Source: Telmatactis stephensoni (lineage: Eukaryota > Cnidaria > Anthozoa > Actiniaria > Isophelliidae). From it: 64,000 nucleotides of DNA. Of this stretch, positions 12,648 to 24,400 are shown in pieces. Within the stretch, counting starts at the first letter, position 1; every line of letters starts with the position of its first letter. The position numbers and the translations under genes were made by a program. Location of the stretch: positions 1-64,000 of the forward strand of contig JALIZF010001884.1 of NCBI GenBank assembly GCA_029948255.1. Reading direction: 5' to 3'. The notes under the pieces were generated by a model, which was not told the DNA's origin, made no database searches, and saw nothing but the letters and a program-made list of their open reading frames with translations.

Positions 12648-12780
12648 AGTATGAGTGTGAAAAACTCCATGCCATGCAGTAACTCTGTCAGTGCTATTTC
12701 ATCTAAAACAACATTCAAAATTCCTGCCATAACTGTGCCATGCATGCCATGGCTGTGTAGTTTTCACAGTCATACAACAT
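12648..12780. mobile_element. Copy 1 of the GCACGGTC-type MITE family (diverged)
   Basis: A divergent member of a family seen at least five times in the window. It retains AGTATGAGTGTGAAAA at one side, CATTCAAAATTCCTGCC in the middle and TTTTCACAGTCATAC at the other. Terminal AGAGCAGATTT is lost. Confidence 0.5.
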
Positions 12781-12926
12781 TTTACTTTATGTGTTATGAC
12801 TCCTGGACCATGTTGTCATGAATGCCATGAATTGTGACTACTCTGGGCTGAACTTTATGCAAATGCTTTGTCAGTCATGATGTTTACAGTCCCACAAAAT
12901 CTACTCTGTTGCAAGTAGAGCAGACT

Positions 12927-13072
12927 AGAGCAGATTATGTATGAGTGCAAAATGGACTGTGCCAAGTCGTGTCCATGTCAGGTCCATGTTGTCTATAAAA
13001 CATTCAGAATTCCTACTATACTGTAACTGTGCCGTGACCGTACTGTTTTCACAGTCATATGAAATCTGCTCT
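12927..13072. mobile_element. Copy 2 of the GCACGGTC-type MITE family
   Basis: Ends AGAGCAGATTATGTATGAG and CATATGAAATCTGCTCT are inverted repeats. The interior carries the family signature CTATAAAACATTCAGAATTCC. About 146 bp, non-coding. Confidence 0.65.
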
Positions 13073-13902
13073 AATACAGTGGTGTGTGTTCAAGTGGAAA
13101 TTGCTGTAATTGTTGCATTGTATATCATGGCCTTTGTTTATTATTATTCAACAGTGTTAGACCTGATCTCTTTAAATTGATTCATTATTGAATGTAAATA
13201 TATTATAGTCATACTGTTTGATAATAGTATTTAATAAAGAATTTTATTATCAGGAATTTTCTGTTTCTTTTTTGTTTATCTTTAGTACAAATGATTAGAA
13301 TGATATATTTATGACATGTTGCACTTCTCATAAATGAGATTTATATAAATTAATGTACATGTATGTACATTTTATATAAGGCTTTTAACATACATGTAGG
13401 TTGGACAACCCTGGGATTATTCTGAACAAACAGTAACTAGTGACATGCCTAAATGAACTCTTATTTACTTTTACCACAGATTTAATAAAATTATAAAATT
13501 AAAGAAGCATTTAGTTCAGATCCATTAAGCTTGTAATTTTTCAGACGGAGATTTATTACTAGGCTAATTAAAAGTCATCAGCTAATTCACAATTTTTGAA
13601 ATTTCAAAAAATAACATTAAAATTAAAAATATAATCATGCACTGTCCAGTTGATTTATATTTGAAACAAACTTCCTTCAAAGAATAAGCCATCCAAAAAA
13701 ACATATTTGCAAATCATATGTGAGCCTTCAGCTTGTTTCTCAGAATTTTCAACATCTGAGCAAAATCATGATATGACCACAGTGTGTTGTGCTGGAGTAC
13801 CATTTAGTAGGCGGATTTTGCAGACACAACAACCTGAAGTTAGGTGGCATGATCACTTTCAAATGTTTTCAGTAATCATTGCATTATCATTCAAGACGTA
13901 GT

Positions 13903-14029
13903 AGAGCAGTTTAACTTACCACACCGTATCATGTATATCGGTGCTGTAGTGTCTAGATAAAAACATTTGAAATTCCTGCCGTAACTGTACCATGCAGCGA
14001 CATTTTCCCAGCCATATGAAATCTGCTCT
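13903..14029. mobile_element. Copy 3 of the GCACGGTC-type MITE family
   Basis: Ends AGAGCAGTTT and CATATGAAATCTGCTCT. The interior contains AAACATTTGAAATTCCTGCC and GTAACTGTACCATGC in family order. It ends 75 bp from the TMEM276 stop codon and may form part of its 3' UTR. Confidence 0.6.
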
Positions 14030-14103
14030 AAAATCTTACATAACAGTGCATTTGCTCAAATCCATATACATGTATCCAGTTAATCATCTTGTACTGAAGG
14101 CTA

Positions 14104-15969
14104 CTATTGAATGATACTACACATAAATAAGACATTGCCTATAGCAAGGGCATAGTGAAACCAGTCCACCCCCCTCAGTCTCATAATGTAGTCCAAAGAC
14201 TCCATTCCCCCAGCCAACATGTAAGCAATAGTCCCAGCAATTCCAAAAAGATTCTTTTCTGTAATAGAGACAAAAGCAATCCCAAGTACTGCTGAAGTGC
14301 TTACTAACTTGGACAAATTTTCATTGATGGAGATATGTAAACAACCCAAGAATATACTGGCACCAGCTGTGGCTAGATGAAGATTTCCCAGACCCTGTTT
14401 CTGGTGGTGGAAACAAAATCCAGCAGCAATAAGAGGTAGACCTGCATTATCATAAAATTAAAAAAGCGTTTTCAAAATAATGTATAGTGACATGGAATAC
14501 TATGAATATATTTAACTCCCCTCTAAATGACATTTCCCTTTGCTGTCCTTTTTTGTTTAAATTTCAACGTTTTTTGCACCTAAACTCTTCCTTGAAATTC
14601 TAAAGCAGACAGAAAAACTGGTTCACTTAGCTTTTGAATTTGGCCAAAAACTGTGTAATTTGTGAATGTCCCAACAGGTGATGCATGATTTGCTATTCAA
14701 TAAAGAGTATCAGTGTGATTCTGTCAAAATTTATTGCAATTTTAGACTGATTCCATAAGTCACAGTCCCTTGTCCACTTAATTATCCACCTTAACAAAGT
14801 TTTCACTCTTTTGCATTATAACCAACCACCACAGGAAGCCCAACAGAGGAGCAAACTATGGAATCAGTCGAATGTGGTGACTGTGATTGAACCACAATTT
14901 CCTGTATAATGCATAATTGGTATCTCCCCTTTGCTAATTAATTAACCCAAAAGAGATGACTCCCAGGTACAGTATTTGTCTCATATTAGGTTTACAGTGC
15001 AAAACTCAAAACTCTGATTGGTGTTAATTTTATTTGCATACTTTTGTCTCACCATCTTCCAATTAGGCCATTCTCACTTTTTTGAACTTTGAAAAAATGA
15101 AATGGAAAAAGTAAGGAAGGCCTTATAGTGCTTAGATAAGAGATAAGATAGGAAAATTCATTCTAGCCAGTCATACTTTTGGGCTTTGCACTGTAACAGA
15201 TCAATTCATTGCAAAATGGGCAGGTGTAAGCGTAAGTTTGTTTCCTGATGCATATTCGTGGGAACAAGTGGGTAATATTCTCACTCGCTCACTATGCCTC
15301 CCCTTGATGCATAACATACTACTGTCAGTAATATAATCCAAGAGGGCGTGTACTTGGACATTCATTTGTGATAGAGATGTGCAAAACCTTTTATCTTTTT
15401 TTTTTATTTAATTTTTATTCATATATTTATTTATTTATTTATTTATTTTTTTTTTGGGGGGGGGGGGGGGGGCTATATAACCCTCATTATTTGAGGTTCA
15501 TTCAACTTTGCTGTCACTTTTTATAGCCAAGTTAGCCCCCTCCCCCTTCTCCCTCAGCATATAAGTACATGGGTTGGATGGATGTGATTTTCTATTTTTG
15601 ATTTCATTCAAGCTATTAAGATTGCAATCAGACATAAGCTTACATGTATAGCTGCTTTCGCTTTTTGCGTTTCAAATTTGCATTTCAGTACACATATTAA
15701 TTTTATCTCCTAATTTGGTACTCACCAGCAACCGATCCAAGCCACGACATAAACTTATGAACCTTTATAACCACATTATGATAAGCAGGCAAGATGACAC
15801 CAAACCGTACAACACCAGAACAGGCCGCGATTCCCATCAAAGCAAATCCAGCGGCCATATGAGGACTGAGTCTCTCTAACTTTGGATTTCTTGCACAAGA
15901 AAAAGACACTAGAGCGAGAACTAGATCTGATAACGCTGTAGAAACGTATCTTGGTTCGATAGTAGCCAT
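14104..15969 (-). CDS. TMEM276: TMEM276-like multi-pass membrane protein
   Basis: Two exons on the minus strand, 15969-15726 and 14441-14104, join across a GT-AG intron in phase 1 and give 193 residues. The N-terminus has the STALSDLVLALVS stretch. I recall a very similar STALS.LVL..VS segment at the start of human TMEM276. The protein has about five hydrophobic helices (residues 12-25, 38-60, 80-90, 100-155 as two, 175-190) and no cleavable signal. Function is unknown in the family. In human, TMEM276 lies next to ZFTRAF1 and the two form a read-through transcript, which supports the assignment. Here they are convergent. The start is the first ATG; the ATGGCT context is good. The 1.3 kb intron holds a short palindromic element (14742-14877) and a T/G homopolymer tract. 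Confidence 0.68.
14742..14877. mobile_element. Short palindromic element in TMEM276 intron
   Basis: GACTGATTCCATA..GTCACAGTC at the left and TATGGAATCAGTC..GTGACTGTG at the right are partial inverted repeats around about 100 bp. Weak MITE candidate. Confidence 0.35.
15405..15473. repeat. T-rich then G-rich homopolymer tract
   Basis: A (TTTA)n/T-rich stretch passes directly into a run of about 18 G within the TMEM276 intron. Simple sequence; the exact length in an assembly is unreliable. Confidence 0.8.
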
Positions 15970-18600
15970 TTTGTAATTGATTGGTGTTTTGTATTAGCTC
16001 TGAAAGTCAATCAAATAGCGTTGTTCGTTTGATCTACAGCTAATCAACAATCAGCCATTCAGCCATCTTGATCTACTCTTTTAGCACAGGGTTCCCAAAT
16101 GTATCATCTAAAAAATGAACGAACAAATAAAAATAGAATTAAAGGGATGATGAGATTTTCAAAATGGTGTTGCTGATAGTCATACTGAGCACTGGATATT
16201 ATTAAACTTTACGTTTCATCCAGTTGCGATGGACTTCATGCTTTGTTGCAGAACATTGGATTGGAGTGGTTAATCAATTTCTTGGTGTCGTCATAATTTC
16301 TTGTTTAGTGTACACGGCCGATTAAATAGGTTTCCTCGTTCTCGAAATCACTTGTTGGCAACTACAAAAGCGCAAATAATCATTGTTAGGTCTAGGCAAA
16401 GCACATACTGTCGGTCATGGAGGGAGCGAGTGGGCAGGGGAGTGGCACAGTGATGGTGATAGAGGAGCTGGTAGTTATGGACAGGTGGACAGGGGGTAAT
16501 TTTACAAGTAATCTGCGCAGCCCCTCCCATAGAGAACCTGCTTACGGAGGCTAATTCCAGGAAGAAGTTTGGAATCTCAGGCAGTTGTCCGGGAACGGAA
16601 GGAATCGAGCGAGAAATGAGATTGGAGAGGTTGGGAATGGAATGGAATGGAAGTTTCTAAGAATGGTGCGGAGACTGAATGGGAGGAGTAAAACGGATAT
16701 GATAGAAAGAGCTACCATCTGGGTTGGAGAGGTAACTAATTAAGAATAAGAAAACTAAGTTAATTAGGAGTTCGTGTCTGTCATCTTTAAATTGTCACAA
16801 TGTAGGAAAACGCGTTTTACTGAAATGGAAGACGTTACTCGATCGGAGGGATTATGGCCAAAAATGGAGAGTAAAGAAACTTCAAAACAGACCCATATCC
16901 ATATATTCGACCTATAGAGGCTTTTTCTCTCTCTTTGCCTTCCGGCCTTTGCTCAAGCGCGTTGACATTCTCACTCCTCCCAACCAAACCTTTATTTGAG
17001 TTATTATTACATTTTGAGTAGCCATTACCCTAAGTTCTGTTTCCGTAAAAGTTCCCAAAAAGAGTGAGGGGAATCCAGGTCTATCAGGGGAGTAGCCAGG
17101 AGTTTCGTGCGACTGTTTACCCAGCTGAATTAACAGTTTATACAGTATACACAAGCCAAAAATATACCTTTTGCTTGAATTTAAACTTTAAAAAATAGTG
17201 TCTTGATTAACTTGGCAATTGTTTAGCGGGGCAATTGCAAAACGCATAAAAAGCGCACGAAATTGGATATCGCACATTTATAAGAAATATATAGAGAAAT
17301 TAAACGATATCCATATATTAATAATCATGAATACTAATCAATCTCAATATATTTATGAACGATCCAAAGTAATTAAAAAAGTAAAGGTAAAAACATCAGT
17401 ACCCGTAGCAAGACAATAAGTAGTCAGGATATTCAGGTAAAAAAAGAAAAAGTTATAGAAAAAGAGCGAAAAAAAGAAAATAGAAAAAGGATTCGCCCCC
17501 GAAACGACTCGAACCTGTTAGATATGCACCCCCCGGACACAAAGTAGAAATGATTATTTAACTAAAAAATAAAAAAGGAAAAATTAAATTCTGGGACGAT
17601 TCTCCCGAGACATTCAAGGAAGCTGAGACATCGAATCGACTTACGTTACGGATAAAGATTTCGGCCCCATCCACGCTATCCCGGTGCTACATAAAACAGT
17701 TGTCTTGGCCCGAAGGCCAGGGAGGGAGACGATATCCGGACCCTAATCCATACCTTTAGATATCACCTTAGACCGCTGCGCTACCTAGACACTTAATAAT
17801 TTTAATGTCTAATTGGGGTAGTCTATTCGGCGAAGTTTCATTATGATGCTAATATGTTTGTCTCAAATCCTTGGGGACATAGAGGAACCAATCAAAATCG
17901 AGTATTTTGAAGAAAGATCAACAAAGTTGCGTTAACAATATGCATTTTAGGTCCATCAAGCTCCTTTGTAACGTGAAGACGTTATGCTGTATTTTAGTAT
18001 GGATCTTTATTTTCTTTATTTTAGATCTACTGCTGGATGAAGGTTTGCAACTGGTAATCACATTTGCTATTTATAGTAGTCCTAAAGCAGATCTCGATGA
18101 TTATCCAGACAAAGGGCGAAGATTTGAAATGTCAGCAAAGTTAAGTATCTCGTTTACAAATATCGTAACTCAACTTGTACATTTAGAGATTTAATAAACT
18201 TTATCACTTAGGGTTTCATCAGTTGTATTTTCAAGTCTAGTTGGGCAGGAGGACAAGAAAATCTCGTGAAACCCTAACCCTAATCTGCTGAGTCTCTGCT
18301 AGTAGCAAGAGACCATAATACTAGCTACTAGTAGGGAATCCCGTACTGATAAAGAACCTGTGCCAGCGCCAAAGACACGAGCTTTTAAAGCATATGTCTG
18401 CAAGTTTTTTTATTCAAATTCTTAATAGAAATATCGTTTTGAGTTTTACTTTTTCTTGCACGTACGATTTCAAGTGATTGCAAGGGGAAACTAAAAGGGA
18501 GGAGGAGGGGATCGGTGAGGGGAGGGGAGGGGAAGTTGTTAATTCACGTCCCCTGGAATTCCCCTAGCTATGTTCGTGATTGTACACTCGAGCTACACAT
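15970..18600. other. Intergenic region, no gene recognised
   Basis: Begins with the TMEM276 upstream region. CAGCCATCTTG near 16060 resembles a YY1-type site by eye. Around 17083 a CAGGGGAGTAGCCAGGA word resembles one end of a hAT MITE, without a partner. At 17425-17795 there are tRNA-like promoter boxes on the minus strand, listed separately. At 18306-18323 the 18-mer CAAGAGACCATAATACTA equals the terminus of the element at 55143-55420. No coding exon is convincing. Confidence 0.6.
17425..17795 (-). repeat. Possible tRNA-derived SINE remnant
   Basis: On the minus strand, TAGGTAGCGCAGCGGTCTAA (about 17785) resembles an RNA polymerase III A box and GGTTCGAGTCG (about 17510) a B box. They are roughly 270 bp apart, too far for one tRNA, so two SINE heads or a rearranged SINE are more likely. 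An A-rich tract on the plus strand (17425-17490) is consistent with a tail region. Weak call. Confidence 0.3.
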
Positions 18601-18627
18601 TTAATTGAGTCAGTTCATCGTTCTTAC

Positions 18628-18844
18628 GCCATTTGTTTCCACGTATATGACACAGGGCACCCAGCGTGGAGTAATCGCCCTCACCCGATCTTTTTAGGGC
18701 GGTGTTACACGAGTTTGTTTCAATGATTTAAAGCAGCGACAGAAACTTCTGCGTGAAATAAAAGTCTTAACAAACCTTGGATGGTCGTATAGTCAATCCT
18801 GCTATTCCAAACACGGTAGCGCCTCCTGACGCAACATCATTCAA
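18628..18844 (-). pseudogene. Prolyl 4-hydroxylase alpha-like exon remnants
   Basis: On the minus strand 18844-18776, after a TTTCAG acceptor and before an AAG|GTTTGT donor, encodes 23 residues including DVASGGATVFGIAGL. This matches the conserved VSAGGATVFPE-type segment of the 2-oxoglutarate/Fe(II) oxygenase domain. Downstream, 18688-18665 encodes SGEGDYST and about 18641-18628 GNKW followed by GTAAGA, both in collinear order with P4HA proteins. The segment normally between them (about eight residues) is not recoverable, and the spacing of about 80 bp is short for an intron. The His-X-Asp iron-ligand exon and the last exon are not found nearby. Upstream sequence is replaced by LINE fragments. 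I read this as a decayed or TE-disrupted gene; a live gene with unusual splicing cannot be excluded. Confidence 0.5.
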
Positions 18845-19030
18845 CTGAAATAAACAACAACAACAACACAAATGAAGAAATTATTCGGCAGTTCAGAAAG
18901 TCACATTTACTTATTAGTGATTTTGTGTTTAGTCAGAAAACTAGCCTGAGGCAACTGAGCGCCAAGAAGATGTGGACTGCTTTTCGATCGTGAGCTTCAT
19001 GTACGTGAAAGTCGTTTCTGTTTCTGTTTA

Positions 19031-19502
19031 TTACTTGGAAAAGTTGTTCACATGCATTACACCAAGGAGGTACGTACTACTGAATAAAAATAAATTAGAT
19101 GAATTCTTGTTCAAGGTTTTTCTTAAAAACTGCAAACGATGTATAGAACTAACGGTCACACCTGAAAGGTCATTCCATGCAGCAATGGTATACGTGGAAA
19201 AACTTGTAGCAATCAGTAGTAGGAGATCTAGAATATACAATAAGCTTTAAATCATGATTACGTGTACGCCTACTTTTAGTGAAATTATATGATAAATATT
19301 GATAAAAAGGAACAGCGCTAAGCTTGTTAATGATTTTATACATTAAGCAAAGTCCTCGTTCTCGAAGTAACTGAAGGAGAGACGTAAAAATAGCCCATAT
19401 GTGGCGGGGGCACACATTATGGTTTTTATAATGGCGCGCGCAGTGTCTCCGTCTCCTATAGTTGAACTGAATGAATCGAGTCTTTCTAATGAAAGAATTC
19501 AA
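19031..19502 (-). mobile_element. LINE ORF2 C-terminal fragment
   Basis: Two overlapping minus-strand frames (from 19502 and into the frame ending at 19031) give a continuous non-LTR retrotransposon C-terminus: LCLMYKIINKLSAVPF, then RRTRNHDLKLIVYSR, then a +/-1 frame change near 19195, then AAWNDLSGVTVSS..SIHRLQFLRKTL. This order (MYKI, R.HDL.L, WN.L, F...L) is typical of Jockey/CR1/L2-type elements. The upstream RT core is missing, so it is a 5'-truncated, frameshifted copy. Confidence 0.7.
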
Positions 19503-19511
19503 CTTACATAG

Positions 19512-19858
19512 ATGAGAAGAGTTGCCACATACTACAAATATAGTTACTACATGTACTACACCTACTACTTGTACTATACTACAGGTATAACACCTACTAC
19601 AGGTACTACATATACTATAGATACTACATCCTACAACAGGTGCTGCAGATACTACACTGACTATACAGGTGCTACATGTACTACACTTACTACTGGAACT
19701 ACACTACAGGTATAACACCTACTACAGGCTCTACAGATTCAATAGATACTACACCATACAACAGGTGCTACAGATACTACCCTGACTACAGTTACTACAT
19801 GTACTACGCTTACTAATGGAACTGCAATACAGATACCACACCTCCTACAGGTAATAAT
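19512..19858. repeat. ACT-rich minisatellite, left block
   Basis: Degenerate tandem array built from TACTACANN and TACTACACC words of 9-15 bp. Its continuation is at 20625-21150; a LINE fragment separates the two. Confidence 0.85.
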
Positions 19859-20601
19859 AACTTTTTTTCCAACATTGTGGACATATATGCGTTTAAAATA
19901 CATTGGTATACAAAGAAATATGAAAAAATAAATATAGGTTAAGTGTTGTAAAATTGAAAAAGAAAATACGAGATTACTGGTTTCTTATTAATTCATTGTT
20001 ATAGTCCTACTTGCTTTTATAATGAATGAGTCAGTAGCAGTTCTTTTAGTACGGGTTGATGCCACTTTGAGCGTGCCTCTAGCTTGTGATCTTGTGGAGT
20101 ATTGGTTTTTGTAATATTGAGGAAACAGATCGTTTAGTTTGTGTTCTTTATCTTCCATTTGCTTGAAATATGACATAGAGATGGCATGAAGTCGTTGTTC
20201 GATGGTTGCATTGGTATGTTAGCTGACTTTAAGGCATCACAATACTTGCAGTGTGGGAATATCATTCTTAGTATACGTCTCTGTATTGCTTCGAGCTGTT
20301 CAACGAGATATGCAGTACATGGAAAAAAACATGCTGGAGCTGCGTATTCCATAATGGATCTGATTGACGTTATATAGATGTGCACAAGGTCCTTACTAGC
20401 TACTCCAGCCCGTCTAAGCAATTTAATGGAGTAGATGCGTTTTGCTGCTTTCTTGGTAACGAAGTTGATATGATCGTTCCATGTTAAGTTATTTGCAACG
20501 TGAATACCGAGGAGTTTGTAGCTAGACACTCTTTTGAGATGGTCTTCTCCAATGGTAATTTCTGGAATGTCCGGTACACGTTTTGAGAAGCACACGAGCA
20601 T
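19859..20601 (-). mobile_element. 5'-truncated LINE inserted in the ACT minisatellite
   Basis: The minus-strand frame from 20601 encodes the RT C-terminal region and beyond: YKLLGIHVANNLTWNDHI, VTKKAAKRIYSIKLLRRAG, then IRSIMEYAAPACFFP and QRRILRMIFP. This is the hallmark order (LLGI..L.W..H....KA..R...L.R.......L...Y....R...EY..P) of Jockey/CR1-type LINEs. A frameshift near 20180 moves the frame into SYFKQMEDKEHKLNDLFPQ. The 3' UTR runs to about 19859 and ends in an ATT-rich tail. Different in sequence from the fragment at 19031-19502, so a second family or subfamily. Confidence 0.75.
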
Positions 20602-20624
20602 TTCTTTACATTTCTTTACAATAT

Positions 20625-21150
20625 ACTACATATACTACACCTACTACCGATACTACACTGACTACATGTACAGGTACCACATGCACTACACTGACTACAG
20701 CTACACTTACTGCTGATACTACACTAACTATAAGTACTACAGATACTACTGCTACTATACGCTTACCATGTGTGCTACACCAACTACAACCACTACACCT
20801 ACTACAAATACTACACCTACTATGTGTACACAGCCTTCCCACTACAGGTGCTACAGGTACTACGCGTAGTACAGATACTACAAGTACTACAGATACTACA
20901 GGTACTACACGAACTACAGAAACTACACCTACTACAAGTACTACACCTACTACGTGTACACTACCTACTATAGGAACTGCTGTACTAGGGCTACTAAAGA
21001 TACTACAGGTACTACATTTACTACACCTACGACGGGTGCTACACCAACTACAACCATGCACTTCACCTACTCCTACTACTAGTACATCCCCTGCTACAGA
21101 TACTACACTTACTACATGTGCTACACTAAATACCATCGCTACATCTACTT
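20625..21150. repeat. ACT-rich minisatellite, right block
   Basis: Same TACTACANN-type units as 19512-19858. It gives a long open frame rich in Thr (plus strand) or Val/Ser (minus strand), which is a by-product of the repeat and not evidence of a protein. Confidence 0.85.
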
Positions 21151-21196
21151 TAGGTACACGTATTGTATTGCGCACCATCACAAAAGCTACAATAAA

Positions 21197-21409
21197 AGTT
21201 GTCCTTACTAAGTAAGCTCAGGACAATACAAGTTGTCCTTACTAAGTATAGTTCTTCAGGGCACTACGCGACGGACTGTGATATGCCCTTATAAACCTCA
21301 GGACATTAGAAGTCGTCCTTACATGGAGTCGTTACCTCCGAGGACGTCACCGGGACTCTTGGCAATAAAAACAATTGGGCTTCCTGTGGGTTATCCAAGA
21401 CAAGCAAAG
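21197..21409 (+). promoter_or_regulatory. LONP2 upstream region
   Basis: Contains a 17-bp direct repeat GTTGTCCTTACTAAGTA (starting 21197 and 21231) and a related AGTCGTCCTTAC. A GACGTCAC half-palindrome of the CRE type lies about 60 bp before the ATG. The promoter itself is inferred from position only. Confidence 0.3.
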
Positions 21410-24400
21410 ATGGCGTCCAACACGGACTTGCCTGGCAGGCTTCCCTTGTTGATCTTGGAAGATAAAGTTCTTCTTCCAGGTTCTTCCATGAGGATAGCTG
21501 TCAGGGATAGTGCAAGGTAGGTCTTGGCTGCATTTCGTAGCAAAATTTTATGGACAATAACAACAAATTCAGTCTATAACTTCCGCGAGTAAAAATATGC
21601 ACGCAAGGGGGCCTAGAGTTATGTAACTCAATAAATTGTTTTATTTTTTCCTTCAGTATTCGTATGATTGATTCAAGACTGCTAAAGAGGGATTTGCTTA
21701 GAAGTGTTCTTGTAGGTGTGGTTCCTCGACGATCTAATGAGGAGGTATTGTACATAAATTATGATGAGTAACCATTAAATATTTAATTTTTACCAGTAAT
21801 TTCTACAGTAGTCATGAAAACTTTATAATTTTTTTACTGTTTTTTATTAATTTGTTGTGATACCATTATTTATCAATGCATACTTTAAGAAGTATGCGCC
21901 TGTTTTCAAAAATAATAAAACACAAATTAAAATTGTGGGGTACAAAAATGTCATAGTGATTTCTTGAATGATTTTTCAAGATTTTTCAAAAAATGATTCA
22001 AACTGGTTCAAAATGGTATCACTGGGTTTCTTCAAGGCTTAATATCATTTGGTTTCTTTAAGCCTAAATAACAATTCATGCTGAAACAAATTCAGCAAAT
22101 AAAATTGGCTGCATGGTTTCCTATGGGAATTTTGCATACCTTGCATGACATTATTAAATTTAATCCCCAAAAATTGAAAAGAGAACACCAAAGTTAGCAA
22201 AAATTGACATTTGGTAGTAGTTTCAATGAACTGCACCAAAGTTATGGGATGCTGAAGTTGACATATTTTCTCAAGAAATGCTTGATACAGGGAAAGATTG
22301 CCCACCACCATTCATTTTTACTGCACCAATCAGAACACCTGTTCACAATAGGCAATGTGCATGAGTGCCATTTTCTAGAACAAAGCATGATGGGAAACTG
22401 AGTCCTTGCACATTTTCATTCCCACTGAAATATAAAGCACAAAAATTTATCTTGGTCATTTCTTTACAGAATATGCAAGTATATATATTTTAGCATAAGA
22501 AAATTAAAATGTTACAAAATGCTTGTAGGTCGCTAGAAATCGTTGTTAAATTTTTCATGGACTCTAACTCCCAGAGTGCTTTGCAAGCTCTTGCGCACAT
22601 TATGTAGGTTTCCAAAATTCAGGGGTTTATTTGCAACTGTTTCCATTTTTCCCATCCCTTCCCCCATAATCTCTGTTTTTGCTAACACCTGATAGGTATC
22701 CCAAATAACCAGATGTCTCCCTTTCTCTTCAAAGAAATGCTTGCTATATTCAATAATAAGGTAACAATTTTAATTCATCAGCATACTAGTGAGTCCTTGA
22801 TAAATACAATGGGCACAGCAGCCGTGGTTGTCCAGGTAACAGGGACAAACTGGCCTAAACCTTTATACACCATCTTGGTCACTGGGTTATGCAGGTTTCA
22901 AATTGAAGGTATCGTCCAGGAAGTCCCATTCATTGTTGCAAGTATCAAACAGATGGATTCTCCTGCAAAACAAGGTGAGTATATATGTTATGGTCTGAAA
23001 TTATTTTTGGTTTGAATCTTGATTTTTATATAAAGGTTCAAATGCTAGGGCAAGGGTTTGCAAACTAGAGCTCATGCGTTAGAACCGATTTAAAAACCTC
23101 CATCCTATATTTCATGTTTTTGTCAGAGAAAATCCAGGTTAAATTTTATGTAAATTAGGATAAGTCTTTAGTTGAAATACTCCAGTTTCGAGTTAATTTT
23201 GCTCAGCGTTAGCCTCAATACCGCGTAATATATTCTTTTGTGTTCAAGTCATTAACCTGGAATGTACACAAATGAACAAAGCAAATGCTATAGAATTCTT
23301 CTGGGGTTTGCTTGATTTCTTTGAATATCTCACATCTAATCGAGGCTAATGCTGAGCAACACAGAACTCGAAACTGAAGTATTCAAGACCCTGGTCATGG
23401 TTACTGGTATGATTTTCATTGTGTTCACTTTATGAATTATTGTTAAGGTTTTTAATTATATGTATTGTCCTATTAAATTGTGATATCATAATGATTATTA
23501 ACAAGATATTAATGGAAAATAGAATAAAACTGGTTTGAAAATCTGGAGCCAACAATAATTTTGTATTTCCAATTTTACTTGTTTTAGAAATAGACATCAA
23601 AAAGAATGCAGAGCTGACTTCACTAGCAGTTGAATTCAGAATGCTAGCAGAAGACCTTGTTGATATATTGGATGGCAAAATCCCAGTCATAACTCGCTTA
23701 AAGGTACATGTACTCTCGACTCATAGTAATAATAGTGCCCAATGTCTTTTAGTGCTTGCACACTGAAAATCTCATTGAGGGACACTGGACTCTCACACAC
23801 TACCACTGCATTGTAGTATTCTGTACAAACAACTCTCAGCTTGCTAGTTTGTTTTTATGGAGGGAGGAAAAACCAGAGGACCCAGAGCAAACCCCTCAAA
23901 GGAAGGGAGAGACTGAATGTCTACTCACATGTGATGCCATGTCTGGAATCAAATCCAGGACCACAGAGGTGACAGACCTGTGGTCTCATTGGAACCCTTA
24001 ATTATCTAATAGTTAATCATGTTTAACAAAAATGTTTACCATGTTGACAACCATTTATAATTATTGTTAAGAAGAGTGAGATAGCCACACTAGTTAAGGT
24101 GACTTATAGTTAGTAGTTATTTTCATAAGCTCCATAGTAGGTGGTAGAAAAATCAAATCCATAGGCATAGAGTAAGTCTGTCAGAAAGCTGAATGAAAAC
24201 AGTTAGTGTGGTTGGAAAATAACTACTTCGAGTCACCTTAAATGCTCAATGAGACCATGGCCATTGTTGGTAGGGGAAGGGGTTCTGGATTAATAATGGT
24301 ATCAATTCAAACTAATCAGTTAACATTTCAAATTTATTTTCTTGGTTTAAGGAAATGCTCAGTGCCCTCCCAGACTATAGTCTTCCAGACACACTAGCAT

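Larger units (their letters stand above)
10732..14103. other. Convergent intergenic region packed with MITEs
   Basis: This separates the 3' ends of ZFTRAF1 (+) and the TMEM276-like gene (-). At least six short inverted-repeat elements are visible (listed separately). A 23-bp direct repeat (CCTTTGGGATACACAGATTT, about 11772-11830) lies inside one of them. No coding exon seen. Confidence 0.75.

Noticed and set aside
16560..16740. Possible plus-strand exon (GAAUGG-rich stretch)
   Set aside because: Open for under 60 codons in each frame, with GGAAT microsatellite content and no splice sites or motif.
18270..18290. Interstitial telomere repeat (CCCTAACCCTAA)
   Set aside because: Only about two units, paired with an AGGGTTTCA word 60 bp upstream; more likely a small inverted repeat.
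20583..21215. 210-residue Thr-rich open frame (and 191-residue Val-rich frame on the other strand)
   Set aside because: Both are read-throughs of the ACT minisatellite, open on both strands because the unit lacks stop codons. No domain or splice context.
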